Origin: Methylococcales bacterium
GTDB lineage: Bacteria; Pseudomonadota; Gammaproteobacteria; Methylococcales; Methylomonadaceae
Length of the DNA: 64,000 nucleotides
Direction: 5' to 3'
Assembly (NCBI GenBank): GCA_026399095.1
Contig: JAPLRP010000030.1
Location: 1 to 64,000, forward strand
Shown here: in pieces, positions 31,370 to 42,895 of the stretch
Numbering within the stretch: the first letter of the stretch is position 1
Layout: each line of letters starts with the position of its first letter
Translations under genes and position numbers: made by a program
Notes under the pieces: generated by a model
What the model saw: only the letters and a program-made list of their open reading frames with translations
Databases searched by the model: none
Told to the model about the DNA's origin: nothing

Positions 31370-32722
31370 TTGATTAATTCAGCTAGAAGTCAAGCTGAGC
31401 CAGTTGAGTCGCAAGTTAAAATATACTCGCGGTCTGAGCATAATATATCGCGTGCTCAAATTAGTGAAAATGCACTGAAGGTTCTGTATAAATTGCAAAA
31501 AGAAGGCTATAAAGCCTATCTTGTAGGCGGTTGTGTGCGGGATTTGTTGTTGGGTCGTGAACCTAAGGATTTTGACGTTGTTACTGATGCCGATCCTGAG
31601 CAGATTAGAAAAGTGTTTCGCAATTGTCGTTTGATTGGGCGCAGATTTCGTTTGGCGCATGTGCATTTTGGCAGGGAAGTGATTGAAGTTGCGACTTTTA
31701 GAGGTGCGGCGGAAACTCAAAATGACAAGCAGGTGCTTAATAACGAGGGGCGTTTATTGCGTGATAATGTCTATGGAACCATTGAAGAAGATGTTTGGCG
31801 TAGAGACTTCACGGTTAATGCGCTTTATTACAACATAAAGGATTTTTCGGTTGTTGATTATGTCGACGGCATGGCTGACCATAAATCAGCGACTTTAAGA
31901 TTGATTGGTGATCCTGAGACGCGGTTTCGTGAAGACCCAGTTCGTATGCTTCGTGCGGTGCGTTTTGCTGTTAAGCTGGGCTTTAGGTTGCATCCTGATT
32001 GTGAAAAATCTATGCATCAGGTAGCAGAATTGTTATCTAGTATACCGTCTGCACGGCTTTATGATGAGGCTTTGAAGTTATTTTTATCGGGGTATGCTTT
32101 GCAAACATTCGAGATGTTAAGGCATTACGGGCTTTTTCAGGTATTGTTTCCGGCTACAGAAAATTGTTTATCTATGGAGGAAAATGGATTTCCACGATTG
32201 CTACTTATTAGAGCCTTGGATAATTCTGATATCAGAATTGCTGATGGTAAAACGGTAACGGCTTATTTTTTATTCGCTGCTTTTTTATGGGAACCGGTTC
32301 AGGTTAGAGCGAAAGAAAAGATGGCTCATGGGTTGGTTGAATTCATGGCTTATCAGGAAGCTGCTAATGAAGTAATTTCTATGCAAGTTAAAAATACAGC
32401 TTTACCACGACACATTACGATGGCGATGCGTGAAGTTTGGGGTTTACAGTCTAAATTTGATGCGAGAGTGGGTTCCAAGCCCAGTCGGTTACTCATACAT
32501 CCACGGTTTAGAGCAGCTTATGATTTTTTATTGTTACGTGCAGAAACCGGTGGTGCTGATCTTGAACTGGCAAAATGGTGGGGTAAATATCAGGAGGCCA
32601 ATGAAAATGAACAAAGAAAAATGACCCAGCCCCCACGAAAAGCTCAAGGCAGTAAGCCGGGTCGAAAAAGAAGCTATCGGGGAAAAGTTAAAGACAGTGC
32701 TTCAGGAAATGATGGGGTTTAG
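31370..32722 (+). CDS. pcnB: Poly(A) polymerase
   Basis: YLVGGCVRDLLLGREPKDFDVVTDA; basic C-terminal tail. Confidence 0.96.
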   Translation: MINSARSQAEPVESQVKIYSRSEHNISRAQISENALKVLYKLQKEGYKAYLVGGCVRDLLLGREPKDFDVVTDADPEQIRKVFRNCRLIGRRFRLAHVHFGREVIEVATFRGAAETQNDKQVLNNEGRLLRDNVYGTIEEDVWRRDFTVNALYYNIKDFSVVDYVDGMADHKSATLRLIGDPETRFREDPVRMLRAVRFAVKLGFRLHPDCEKSMHQVAELLSSIPSARLYDEALKLFLSGYALQTFEMLRHYGLFQVLFPATENCLSMEENGFPRLLLIRALDNSDIRIADGKTVTAYFLFAAFLWEPVQVRAKEKMAHGLVEFMAYQEAANEVISMQVKNTALPRHITMAMREVWGLQSKFDARVGSKPSRLLIHPRFRAAYDFLLLRAETGGADLELAKWWGKYQEANENEQRKMTQPPRKAQGSKPGRKRSYRGKVKDSASGNDGV

Positions 32723-32784
32723 GTAGAAAAGCTAACGATTATTTTTTGCTTTTTACTCTCACTCTAGGTGATTTTGGATTTTCT

Positions 32785-33297
32785 ATGGAATACGTATCTT
32801 TTACCCAGGTTATTGCTTATATAGGTTTGGGTAGTAATCTTGCAGAACCTGCTACACAGATTAAATCAGCCAGATATGCAGTGGACGCAATTGAGGGCGT
32901 GCAAGAATTGGCGTTTTCTAGTTTATATCATAGTCTACCAATGGGACCTCAGGACCAACCTGATTATGTTAATGCAGTTATGTGCGTCACAACAGAATTA
33001 TCACCGCTAAATTTTTTGTATAGCCTGCAAAAAATTGAAAATGACCAAGGTCGGCTTAGAAAAGGTGAACAATGGGGTCCAAGAACATTGGATTTGGATG
33101 TTTTGTTGTATGGCGATCAAGAAATCAATGTGCCTGATTTAATCGTGCCTCATAAAGGTCTGGATGAAAGATCTTTTGTCTTGTATCCCCTGTTTGAAAT
33201 TGCCCCACAACTATTTGTGCCTGGTAAAGGTTCTATTATCGATTTGATTGCCAAGTGTCCTTTGTCAGGACTGAGACGGATAGATTCACATGTATAA
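32785..33297 (+). CDS. folK: 2-amino-4-hydroxy-6-hydroxymethyldihydropteridine pyrophosphokinase
   Basis: AYIGLGSNLAEP...WGPRTLDLDVLLYG. Confidence 0.97.
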   Translation: MEYVSFTQVIAYIGLGSNLAEPATQIKSARYAVDAIEGVQELAFSSLYHSLPMGPQDQPDYVNAVMCVTTELSPLNFLYSLQKIENDQGRLRKGEQWGPRTLDLDVLLYGDQEINVPDLIVPHKGLDERSFVLYPLFEIAPQLFVPGKGSIIDLIAKCPLSGLRRIDSHV

Positions 33298-34105
33298 CAC
33301 TGTCCAAAACTCCACAGTAAAACCGTTAACGGTAAATGATCTGGCTGCAATGAAGCAGCGTGGTGAAAAAATAACTTGTTTAACGGCATATGATGCCAGT
33401 TTTAGTGCCTTAATTGATAAGGTAGGTGTTGATATAATGTTGGTTGGCGATTCGTTGGGAATGGTTATTCAAGGACATGACACAACGCTTCCGGTAACTA
33501 TTGCTGATATGGTCTATCACGCGCGCATTGTAAGCAAAGCAAGGCGAAGGTCTTTTGTTATCGCTGATTTACCCTTTATGAGCTATTGCACCCCTATTTT
33601 AGCTGCCCAAAATGCCGCTAAGTTGATGCAGTTGGGTGGCGTGCAAATGGTAAAGCTGGAGGGCGCCCATATTGAAACGGTCAGTTTTTTAGTTGGTCAG
33701 GGTATTCCGGTTTGTGGGCATTTAGGTTTGTTACCGCAATCAATCAATCAATTGGGAAGTTATAAGGTTCAGGGCAAGGATCCTGCTGCAGCCGAAAAAA
33801 TAATTGCCGATGCTTATCAACTACAAGAAGCGGGAGCAGAGTTGTTGGTATTGGAGTGTGTTCCGGCAACGCTAGCCAAGGAAATAAGTAACCAGCTTAG
33901 GATTCCTGTTATCGGAATTGGTGCGGGCGTTGACTGTGATGGGCAAGTACTGGTGCTTTATGACATGCTTGATATTGGTGTCGAGAAGCGTCCTCGTTTT
34001 TCAAAAAATTTTATGCAGGGTTCATTGAGTATAGAAGCCGCTATTGAGGCTTATCACCAAGCAGTAAAAAAAGCACAATTTCCATCCATTCAGCATAGCT
34101 CTTAA
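33290..34105 (+). CDS. panB: Ketopantoate hydroxymethyltransferase
   Basis: KITCLTAYDASFSALIDKVGVDIMLVGDSLGMV. Confidence 0.98.
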   Translation: MYNTVQNSTVKPLTVNDLAAMKQRGEKITCLTAYDASFSALIDKVGVDIMLVGDSLGMVIQGHDTTLPVTIADMVYHARIVSKARRRSFVIADLPFMSYCTPILAAQNAAKLMQLGGVQMVKLEGAHIETVSFLVGQGIPVCGHLGLLPQSINQLGSYKVQGKDPAAAEKIIADAYQLQEAGAELLVLECVPATLAKEISNQLRIPVIGIGAGVDCDGQVLVLYDMLDIGVEKRPRFSKNFMQGSLSIEAAIEAYHQAVKKAQFPSIQHSS

Positions 34106-34109
34106 GTCA

Positions 34110-34952
34110 ATGCAGATAATCAATACAGTTTGTGGTATTCGTGAGGCCATTAATGCATGGCGTGTAGCGGGCGAAACAGTTGCTTTTGTTCCAACCATGG
34201 GTAATTTGCACGCAGGGCATCTTCAGTTGGTTAATAGGGCGAAAAAAAGTGCGGATCGCGTCGTTGTCAGTATTTTTGTTAATCCGACTCAATTTGGATT
34301 GGGGGAGGATTTTGAGGCTTATCCGCGTACTGAGCTTGAAGATCAAGAAAAACTAGAGATCGAGGGTGCAGATTTATTATTTCTTCCTTCTGTTTCCGAT
34401 ATTTATGCGCCAGACGTCAAAACAATAATAACGGTAACAGGTATTTCAGATAGTTATTGCGGGTCTTTTAGGCCAGGCCATTTTAGTGGTGTTGCTACAG
34501 TTGTTTGCAAGTTATTAAACATAGTTCAGCCAAATGTCGCTTTATTTGGCCTAAAAGATTTTCAACAATTCGCAGTCATTAACCTAATGGTTCGGGATTT
34601 GAATATCCCCGTTGAAATATTGGGCGTAGATACCGTTAGAGAATCAACTGGATTAGCTTTAAGTTCTAGAAACGCTTATTTAACGCAGGATGAAAGAATG
34701 AAAGCCTCTGCGCTTTACGTTTCATTATGCGCCGCGCGAGATGCTATTTTGGCGGGTAGTCAGAATTATGAAGATATAGAGCAAAAAGCAATACAATCAA
34801 TACAAAAAGCGGGCTTTCAGGCAGATTATTTTTTCGTGTGTCGAAGTAGTGATTTAAAAAAAGCTAACTTGGATGATGTCGATTTGGTTTTATTGGTGGC
34901 AGCAAAATTAGGAAAAACGCGGTTAATTGATAATGTTTATTTTTCTAAATAA
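34110..34952 (+). CDS. panC: Pantothenate synthetase
   Basis: FVPTMGNLHAGHLQLV...FVNPTQF. Confidence 0.98.
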   Translation: MQIINTVCGIREAINAWRVAGETVAFVPTMGNLHAGHLQLVNRAKKSADRVVVSIFVNPTQFGLGEDFEAYPRTELEDQEKLEIEGADLLFLPSVSDIYAPDVKTIITVTGISDSYCGSFRPGHFSGVATVVCKLLNIVQPNVALFGLKDFQQFAVINLMVRDLNIPVEILGVDTVRESTGLALSSRNAYLTQDERMKASALYVSLCAARDAILAGSQNYEDIEQKAIQSIQKAGFQADYFFVCRSSDLKKANLDDVDLVLLVAAKLGKTRLIDNVYFSK

Positions 34953-35114
34953 GTTGTTTAACGATAATGGATAATAGGATTAAAGTTGAAAGGAGCGCAA
35001 TGGCTTTGTTTTAAAAACGCCTAAATTGACCAGGTTCGGATATCTAAATAGTTGATGGACTGTTGTAATTAATGGATAATGTCCGGTTTTCAAACGTATA
35101 TATAGTGTTCTATT

Positions 35115-35495
35115 ATGCAAATTACGATGCTTAAAGCTAAGTTACATCGAGCCACCGTGACGCGCTCAGAGTTGGGTTACGAGGGTTCTTGTGCAATTGA
35201 TGGCACTATTCTTGACCTGTCAGGCATCAAAGAATACGAGCAGATTCAGATTTACAATATAAACAACGGAGCACGTTTTACTACGTACGCCATTCGCGCA
35301 GAAAACGGTTCCGGAGTGTTTTCGGTAAATGGAGCCGCAGCACGTTTAGCCTGTCCTGGTGACCTTATTATTGTGTGTGCTTATACCATATTGGATGAAC
35401 AAGAGGCTGAAAAGCATAAACCGACTTTGGTTTACTTTAATGATAAAAACGAAGTCTTACGTTCTGCTTCATCGATTCCTGTTCAGGCAGCTTGA
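35115..35495 (+). CDS. panD: Aspartate 1-decarboxylase
   Basis: [21 protein letters not shown] (pyruvoyl GS site). Confidence 0.98.
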   Translation: MQITMLKAKLHRATVTRSELGYEGSCAIDGTILDLSGIKEYEQIQIYNINNGARFTTYAIRAENGSGVFSVNGAAARLACPGDLIIVCAYTILDEQEAEKHKPTLVYFNDKNEVLRSASSIPVQAA

Positions 35496-35685
35496 ATTTA
35501 ATTATTCGTTAACCTTGATTGTAGGCAATTAAGGTTATTATTTGAAAGTGACTACCAAAAACGTTAACTTGTTATTTTATGAGCTCTTTTTTATAACTCA
35601 TAGTTGAAAATGAAATTTTAGCGGCTAATATTTTTACACGGGCACACATTGCATGAATGCTTTGTTGTCTGTATCCTGCATGTCC

Positions 35686-36153
35686 ATGCAAATAAATTTT
35701 ATAACAGTAGGAAACCGTATGCCTGGCTGGGTACAGCAGGGCTACGACGAGTACGCCAAGCGTATTCCGCGTGAGTGCGAGTTGGTGCTTAAAGAAATTG
35801 CTCCGGGTAAGCGCGGTAAAAACAGTGATGTTGTCCGAATTGTAAAGGAGGAGGGTGAGCGAATGTTGGCTGCTATCCCGCAAGGTGCTCACATTGTAAC
35901 CCTAGATATACCCGGTAAACCTTGGACGACTCCTGAATTAGCCCAAGCGATGCAGCGATGGATGGAAAGTGGTCAACATGTGGCTTTGTTGGTCGGTGGT
36001 CCAGAAGGCTTGGCAGATTCCGCTAAACAATTGGCTAGGGAATCATGGAGTTTATCCAAGCTTACTTTTCCCCATCCATTGGTACGCATAGTTGTTGCTG
36101 AACAACTCTACCGGGCATGGAGTATTCTTCATAATCATCCTTATCATCGTTAA
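35686..36153 (+). CDS. rlmH: 23S rRNA pseudouridine-1915 N3-methyltransferase
   Basis: [23 protein letters not shown]...LLVGGPEGL...[18 protein letters not shown]. Confidence 0.97.
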   Translation: MQINFITVGNRMPGWVQQGYDEYAKRIPRECELVLKEIAPGKRGKNSDVVRIVKEEGERMLAAIPQGAHIVTLDIPGKPWTTPELAQAMQRWMESGQHVALLVGGPEGLADSAKQLARESWSLSKLTFPHPLVRIVVAEQLYRAWSILHNHPYHR

Positions 36154-36728
36154 TGTCTATACAAATTATTCTTGCTTCAGCTTCTCCGCGCCGAAAGGAA
36201 TTACTCGATCAACTCAAGGTTAGTTATGAAGTGTATCCGGTTGATCTTGATGAGACTCCGTTGCTGGATGAAAAACCTTTGGCATATGTGCAACGATTAG
36301 CGGCTGAAAAGTCAGCGGCTTGTGTGGCTCAACTTAAAACGGATAGGCTGGTTTTGGCAGCAGATACCTCGGTTATTTTAGGGGATGTAATTATGGGAAA
36401 GCCTCAAAATCAAGATGATGCTATAGCAATGTTATCTCAATTATCGGGAAGAACTCATCAGGTTTATAGTGCAATCTCATTGAGAGGGCCTGAACATAGT
36501 CAAGCGGTCAGTATTACCCAGGTTAAATTTAGACATTTGACTGATCAAGAAATACTGGATTATTGGTTCACTGGTGAGCCGCTTGATAAAGCCGGTAGTT
36601 ATGCCATACAGGGATTGGGTGGGATGTTCGTAGAATCAATAGTGGGTAGTTTTTCTGGTGTAGTCGGTCTGCCTCTATTTGAGACTGCGCAACTTTTATC
36701 TAAACAAGGAATAGAGCTTTTTAAATGA
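36153..36728 (+). CDS. maf: Maf-like nucleotide pyrophosphatase
   Basis: IILASASPRRKELLDQL. Confidence 0.96.
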   Translation: MSIQIILASASPRRKELLDQLKVSYEVYPVDLDETPLLDEKPLAYVQRLAAEKSAACVAQLKTDRLVLAADTSVILGDVIMGKPQNQDDAIAMLSQLSGRTHQVYSAISLRGPEHSQAVSITQVKFRHLTDQEILDYWFTGEPLDKAGSYAIQGLGGMFVESIVGSFSGVVGLPLFETAQLLSKQGIELFK

Positions 36729-38179
36729 GTGAAGAAATTTTAATCAATGTAACGCCCCCTGAAACACGGGTGGCCGTCATTGAAAATGGCGTTTTGCAAG
36801 AACTCATTATTGAAAGAACACGCGAGCGAGGGCTAGTGGGTAATATCTATAAAGGTGAAGTGTGCCGTGTTTTACCGGGTATGCAGGCAGCTTTTGTTGA
36901 TATTGGTTTACCCAAAGCTGCTTTTATTCATCTTTCAGATTTGTGCGCTAAGGATTTGGAAGAAAAAGGTTCAGAATTTATTGAACATTACTTGCATGAA
37001 GGCCAGAATCTTGTCGTACAAGTTGTAAAAGATCCCTTAGGTACTAAAGGGGCTCGCTTGACCACTGAAATATCTATTCCCTCGCGTTACCAGGTATATA
37101 TGCCATACTCGAATAATTCGGGTGTTTCTCAGCGCATTGAATCTGAGGATGAACGTATCCGCTTAAGAACTTGTCTGGACACTTTCAGGCAAGATAATAA
37201 GTGCGGCGGTTTTATCGCAAGAACAGCTGCTGAATGCGTGCAAGAGTCAATTTTGCTTGCAGATATGATGTTTTTACTAAAATTGTGGGAATCAATTTTA
37301 AAAAAAATTGCCACGGCAAACCCCAAGCAGTTTATTCATAAGGATTTACCTTTAAGCATTAGAACATTAAGGGATTTGTATAAAGAAGGTATTGATAGGG
37401 TTCGTGTAGATTCAAAAGAAACCTATCACCGGTTACTTGAATTTGCCGAGGTGTTTGTACCGGAGATTGTGCCAGTGATCGAACATTATTCGGGTGAGTG
37501 TCCGGTATTTGACATTTACAGTGTCGAAGATGAAATTAAAAAAGCGCTGGAGCGTAAAGTTAAACTCAAGTCTGGTGGCTATTTGATATTTGACCAGACA
37601 GAAGCAATGACGACAGTGGATGTTAATACTGGCGGCTATGTGGGTGGACGTAACCTGGAGGAGACTATTTTTAAAACTAATCTGGAAGCAGCTCAAACCA
37701 TCGCACGCCAGCTTAGACTAAGAAACTTAGGCGGTATCATTATTATCGATTTTATTGATATGAAAAGTGATGACCATAAGAAGTTAGTGTTGCAGGCACT
37801 AGAGCGTAATTTAGAAAAGGACCGCGCAAAAACAAAAATTACAGAAGTTTCGGTGCTAGGTTTGGTAGAGATGACACGTAAAAGAACACGTGAAAGTTTG
37901 GAACATATTCTCTGTGAGCCCTGTAACGCCTGTGGTGGTCGTGGGGTTTTAAAAACGGCAGAATCAATGTGCTTGGAAATTTTTAGGGAGATTATTCGGG
38001 AAGTTAGGCTCTACAAGGTGCAAACAATATTGGTTCTTGCTTCTAATGAAGTAGTTGAAATGCTGCTTGATGAAGAGGCAGATATGTTGGCTGAGTTGGA
38101 AGTGTTTTTGGGTGTACAGATTAAGTTCAGAGTAGAGGCACAATATAACCAAGAGCAGTATGATGTGGTACTTCTTTAA
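36725..38179 (+). CDS. rng: Ribonuclease G
   Basis: ILINVTPPETRVAVIENGVLQELIIER; MTTVDVNTGGYVG. Confidence 0.97.
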   Translation: MSEEILINVTPPETRVAVIENGVLQELIIERTRERGLVGNIYKGEVCRVLPGMQAAFVDIGLPKAAFIHLSDLCAKDLEEKGSEFIEHYLHEGQNLVVQVVKDPLGTKGARLTTEISIPSRYQVYMPYSNNSGVSQRIESEDERIRLRTCLDTFRQDNKCGGFIARTAAECVQESILLADMMFLLKLWESILKKIATANPKQFIHKDLPLSIRTLRDLYKEGIDRVRVDSKETYHRLLEFAEVFVPEIVPVIEHYSGECPVFDIYSVEDEIKKALERKVKLKSGGYLIFDQTEAMTTVDVNTGGYVGGRNLEETIFKTNLEAAQTIARQLRLRNLGGIIIIDFIDMKSDDHKKLVLQALERNLEKDRAKTKITEVSVLGLVEMTRKRTRESLEHILCEPCNACGGRGVLKTAESMCLEIFREIIREVRLYKVQTILVLASNEVVEMLLDEEADMLAELEVFLGVQIKFRVEAQYNQEQYDVVLL

Positions 38180-38229
38180 GGTGCAAAACTAAAAATGTTA
38201 CTTTTGTCTTTAATCTTGATTATGAACCT

Positions 38230-41200
38230 ATGATTCATCATCTTAAGCGTGCAACGCGTCATTTGATTTTCTGGTCTTTGATTGTCTGTGCTGTCAGTTT
38301 AACTGGCGTACGTTTATTATTGATGGAGATTGATCATTATAAATCTGATTTATCAGCGCGAGTTAGCGAGTTTGCCGGTGCACAGGTAACTATCGGCCAT
38401 TTACAGGCAAATATGCGAGGCTATAGCCCTGAGCTGGTGTTAAAGGATATTGAAATATTATCGATTATTGCCAATCAGCCTCCTCCGATTCAACTCAAAG
38501 AAATACGTATTGGAATTAATCTGCTTGATGTTCTGTTTAACAGTGATCGATTGGCATCATCGTGGGTTACGCTTGTGGGAGCCAAACTAACCGTAAAACG
38601 TAATCAGGATGGAAGTATTGCCATTGTTGGTTTAAAAGCCAGTGACGAAAAACCTTTATGGTTGTTACAGGGAAGTAAATATGAGGTTTTGCAAAGTGAA
38701 ATTCGTTGGCAGGACGAATTAAGAAAAACAAAAATAGATGTTATAGGATCATTAGACTTTGCCATTATTAATAGCGGTCCACGTCATAAGTTAAATATGT
38801 TGGTGGAGTTGCCGCAACAATATGGCGATAATTTAACCGTTTCAATGGATTTAAAAGGCAATATTTTTGAACCATCTAGTCTTGATGGCACTGTTTATTT
38901 AGAAGGAAAAAATATTAAGTCGGCTCAGTGGCTTAAAGGCCAGTTGCCATTTGCCATAAGTATTGGCTCCGGTATCGCAGATTTTAAGTTTTGGAGTGAG
39001 TTAAAACATTCAAAATTGGTTTCGTTTGTAAGTGAAGCACAAGTCCAACAACTGAAACTAACTAAATCAGACGAAGAAACATTTTTTGTTAAGCAACTGA
39101 AATCCCAAATCCACTGGGAGCATAAAGATAGTCAATGGTACTTGCATGTTCCTCATTTTTTACTGGAAACAATGGATAATAAATGGCCTGCTACTGTGTT
39201 TAGTATTTTTGGTGATCAAAGTAAAGATAATAAATTGAATAGCCTGGGAGTTTTTGTTGATTTTGTAGACTTAGAGAAAGCCACCGCTTTATTAAAATTT
39301 TTTGCTCCACTGTCAAAAGATGTCGCTGAATTATTAGCAAAATCCCAGTTAAAGGGTTCCTTGGAGCAGTGCTCATTATATGTAGATTTGAATGAAAAAC
39401 ATTTCGCAGTCAACGGACAATTTGACCAGATAAGTATTGCTTCATCGTCGGCAATACCGGGAATAGAAAACTTGAGCGGTAAAGTAAAAGGTACTGATCA
39501 AAAGGGACAAGTGGTTTTGGCAACAAAAGATGCCCACTTGATAACGTCAGGTATGTTTCGTGATGTAATTAATATTACAAATCTAAACGGTGCCATAAAC
39601 TGGCAGCAAAATCTTGACGATTGGATGATGTCGAGTCCATTCATTCAATTAGATTCTCCCGATATAAAAACAAAAAGCCGATTAAGGGTGACTGTTCCAA
39701 AAACGAAGGGACAAAAGACTTTTTTGGATTTACAAACCGTATTTTCAATTGAAGATGTGAGTAAAGCAACTCGTTATTTACCTGTGAGCACCATGAAGAA
39801 GTCGGTTGTAGATTGGTTGGATACAGCTTTAATTAGTGGTCGCGTCCCCAGTGGTAATATTTTATTTTACGGGCATTTAAGCGATTTTCCTTTTACAGGA
39901 AGGCAGGGTGTTTTTGAAGTGCCGTTTGATGTAGAGCAATTAGAATTGAATTACCTTCCAGATTGGCCACGTTTAAGCGAGTTAGGTGGACATGTTTTAT
40001 TTTTACAGGAAGGCTTACACGTTAATTTGACCAAGGGCTTTAGTGATAGGGTAAAAATTAATCAGGCTATGTTGACTATACCTGTGTTGGGTGCGAGTGA
40101 ACATTTACTGGTTCAGGGAAAGCTGGAAACCGAGATATTACAGGGATTGGAGTTTATGCAAAAAACACCTCTTAATTCATCGGCTGAGAAGTTGTTAGGT
40201 GCAGTAGAGCCAAAAGGAAATACCCAAATATTATTGGACTTAAAGCTCCCTTTAGCTGATGGCGCTACGGAAAAAGTGAATGGTTCTGCGCAACTTGTAA
40301 ATGCCAGGCTTAAAGTGAAATCCCTTGATTTAGACGTCAGTCAAATTAATGGTGCTTTAAAGTTTAATGAAAAAGGCTTATACAGTGACATTATTAAAGC
40401 GTCAGCATTAAACAATCCTATCAAAATAAATATTAAAAGCTCTGATATTCAGACAGACGTTAATGTTACTGGCCGAGTCGGTGTCAATGATCTTCGTGGA
40501 CAGTTTAAAATACCCGGGTGGAATTTGTCTGAGGGTGCGACAGATTATCAGTTAAAGCTTCAATTGCCTTACGATGACAGTTTTTCAGAATTGCTGGTGC
40601 AATCTAATTTGTCGGGTTTGTCATTGGATTTGCCGGGTGCTTTAGCCAAAACAAGAGAGCAACAAAGATCATTAGCTTTAGCCTTTAATTTAACTAGTGA
40701 CGGGACACTACCTATTAAAGTTAATTATGATAATCAATTAAAAGCAGCCATAAAATATGACATCAAGCAACTACAAGTTGAATCAGGGAATGTGTTGCTG
40801 GGTAAGGGTGATGTTGAACAAAGCGAAAAACCGGGTATAAACCTTAAGATTAATCGTGAACGACTTGCCTTGCAAGATTGGGCAGGTCTTGCTTTAAAAG
40901 TCTCAAGTGCAAAGGATAGTGACACAACAGTCGCATTAAATAGCCTTAATGAAATTCAGATACACGGTGATCATGGGTTGTGGAAAAAAGCAGATTTTGG
41001 ATTGATTGATCTTACATTAAAACTTGACGGTCATTATTGGGCTGGAGATATCAGCAGTTCAATTGCCAAAGGAAAATTTAAAATACCAACAGATCTTAGA
41101 GGTGCTGATAGTGTTCTTTTGACTATGGATATGCTTGATTTTTCCGTAATAAAACAGCTTAAATCTCAAGGTGAAACGGGGTCAAAACTAGCGCCGGATT

Positions 41201-42066
41201 TTATGCCTTTAGTATCGCTTAGCAGTCAAAAAACCCTATGGCAGTCTGTTGATCTTGGTCAGTTTAATATCGTAACTGAACGCATACCAAATGGAATTGC
41301 TTTTAAACGTGTTGAATTAACAGGGGTTGATCAGAAACTTGCTTTTTCTGGAGATTGGAAAGTCAATGGTAATCAGTCTGAAACCCATATAAAAGGCGAT
41401 CTTGTTATGCCGCATGCTGGTCAATTTTTCTCTAAATTAGGTATTAGCAAAGATTTAACCGAAACTAATGCGGTTGTCGATTTTACAGGTGATTGGAAGG
41501 CCGCGCCTTATCAGTTTTCATTAGCGGATTTACACAGCCAGATAGGTGTTAATTTTACAAATGGACGTATTTTAGGAATAGAACCAGGTTTTGGCAGGGT
41601 ATTAGGTATCTTGGCGATGGCTCAATGGATAAAGCGCTTTCAGTTGGACTTTAGTGATGTGTTTGATGATGGCTTGACGTTTGCTAATATAACTGGAACT
41701 TTTAATTTGTTAAACGGTAAGGCAGTGACAAACAATCTTGTCGTAGATGCCATACCTGCAAAAATTAGCATTACAGGGAGTAATGATTTGATAAATAAAA
41801 CGGTTGATTACAATGTTAACGTAGTCCCAAAAAGTGCTGATGCTGTTCCTGTTGCTGGTACAATTATGGGGAAAGTGGCGGACTTCATTGGTCGGACTTT
41901 AACGGGTAAGGATCAAGAGGGCTTTTTCTTTGGATCGCAGTATTTAGTTATAGGTGGATGGGGTAATGTACAAATTATTCCAGTACATGAAAACGACGGC
42001 TTGTTACAGAAAACTTGGGATGGTATTACGGATTTTCCATGGCTAAAAAAAAGTACAGAACATTAA
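38230..42066 (+). CDS. YhdP family (AsmA-like) protein
   Basis: 1278 aa, position between rng and nit, LGILAMAQWIKRFQLDFSDVF C-terminal motif. Confidence 0.92.
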   Translation: MIHHLKRATRHLIFWSLIVCAVSLTGVRLLLMEIDHYKSDLSARVSEFAGAQVTIGHLQANMRGYSPELVLKDIEILSIIANQPPPIQLKEIRIGINLLDVLFNSDRLASSWVTLVGAKLTVKRNQDGSIAIVGLKASDEKPLWLLQGSKYEVLQSEIRWQDELRKTKIDVIGSLDFAIINSGPRHKLNMLVELPQQYGDNLTVSMDLKGNIFEPSSLDGTVYLEGKNIKSAQWLKGQLPFAISIGSGIADFKFWSELKHSKLVSFVSEAQVQQLKLTKSDEETFFVKQLKSQIHWEHKDSQWYLHVPHFLLETMDNKWPATVFSIFGDQSKDNKLNSLGVFVDFVDLEKATALLKFFAPLSKDVAELLAKSQLKGSLEQCSLYVDLNEKHFAVNGQFDQISIASSSAIPGIENLSGKVKGTDQKGQVVLATKDAHLITSGMFRDVINITNLNGAINWQQNLDDWMMSSPFIQLDSPDIKTKSRLRVTVPKTKGQKTFLDLQTVFSIEDVSKATRYLPVSTMKKSVVDWLDTALISGRVPSGNILFYGHLSDFPFTGRQGVFEVPFDVEQLELNYLPDWPRLSELGGHVLFLQEGLHVNLTKGFSDRVKINQAMLTIPVLGASEHLLVQGKLETEILQGLEFMQKTPLNSSAEKLLGAVEPKGNTQILLDLKLPLADGATEKVNGSAQLVNARLKVKSLDLDVSQINGALKFNEKGLYSDIIKASALNNPIKINIKSSDIQTDVNVTGRVGVNDLRGQFKIPGWNLSEGATDYQLKLQLPYDDSFSELLVQSNLSGLSLDLPGALAKTREQQRSLALAFNLTSDGTLPIKVNYDNQLKAAIKYDIKQLQVESGNVLLGKGDVEQSEKPGINLKINRERLALQDWAGLALKVSSAKDSDTTVALNSLNEIQIHGDHGLWKKADFGLIDLTLKLDGHYWAGDISSSIAKGKFKIPTDLRGADSVLLTMDMLDFSVIKQLKSQGETGSKLAPDFMPLVSLSSQKTLWQSVDLGQFNIVTERIPNGIAFKRVELTGVDQKLAFSGDWKVNGNQSETHIKGDLVMPHAGQFFSKLGISKDLTETNAVVDFTGDWKAAPYQFSLADLHSQIGVNFTNGRILGIEPGFGRVLGILAMAQWIKRFQLDFSDVFDDGLTFANITGTFNLLNGKAVTNNLVVDAIPAKISITGSNDLINKTVDYNVNVVPKSADAVPVAGTIMGKVADFIGRTLTGKDQEGFFFGSQYLVIGGWGNVQIIPVHENDGLLQKTWDGITDFPWLKKSTEH

Positions 42067-42076
42067 GAGATACGAT

Positions 42077-42895
42077 ATGACTAAATGCGCAGCCATACAA
42101 ATGGCGTCAAGCCCTAATATAAGCTTTAATTTGTTGGAGGCCGATAAACTTATCGCCGAAGCCGTTAAGGCAGGTGCAAAATTGGTGGCCTTGCCAGAAA
42201 ATTTTGCTTTAATGGGTGATCATGAATCAGACAAACTTAAAGCAAAAGAAGTCGATGGCTCGGGGCCTATACAAGACTTTCTTGCCGCAGTCGCAAAAAA
42301 ATATGCCGTTTGGGTCGTTGGGGGTACTATTCCAATTGCTGCCAATGACAGTAATAAAGTGCGGGCAGCTTGTCTTATTTATAACGATAAAGGTGAGCGG
42401 GTCGGTCGTTACGATAAAGTCCATTTGTTTGATGTAAATGTTCCGGGAACTAACGAAGTTTATCGTGAATCAGATTCAATTGAAGCGGGCACTGAGTCTC
42501 AGCTTTTTGATACTCCTTTTGGAAAATTAGGCGTTGCTGTTTGTTATGATCTGCGGTTCCCAGAGTTTTTTCGAAAAATGAGCAGATTGGGTGTTGAAAT
42601 TTTGGTCGTCCCTTCCGCATTTACTGCTGAAACAGGTGCAGCCCACTGGGAGGTTTTGTTGCGTGCGCGTGCAGTGGAAAATCTTTGTTACGTTATCGCA
42701 CCGAATCAGGGTGGTTTTCATATTAATGGCCGTAAAACTTTTGGTCATAGTATGATTGTTGACCCTTGGGGTGTAGTTCTTGATTGTTATAAGACGGGCG
42801 GGGGTTATGTTTTGGCGGAAATAGATAGAGAACGACTGGAGAAAGTCAGGGAAGTATTTCCGGTTTTAAATCATAGACGTTTTTTCTGTGAATAA
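42077..42895 (+). CDS. Carbon-nitrogen hydrolase (Nit family)
   Basis: LVALPENFALMG, GVAVCYDLRFPE, RARAVENLCYVIAPNQGG. Confidence 0.95.
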   Translation: MTKCAAIQMASSPNISFNLLEADKLIAEAVKAGAKLVALPENFALMGDHESDKLKAKEVDGSGPIQDFLAAVAKKYAVWVVGGTIPIAANDSNKVRAACLIYNDKGERVGRYDKVHLFDVNVPGTNEVYRESDSIEAGTESQLFDTPFGKLGVAVCYDLRFPEFFRKMSRLGVEILVVPSAFTAETGAAHWEVLLRARAVENLCYVIAPNQGGFHINGRKTFGHSMIVDPWGVVLDCYKTGGGYVLAEIDRERLEKVREVFPVLNHRRFFCE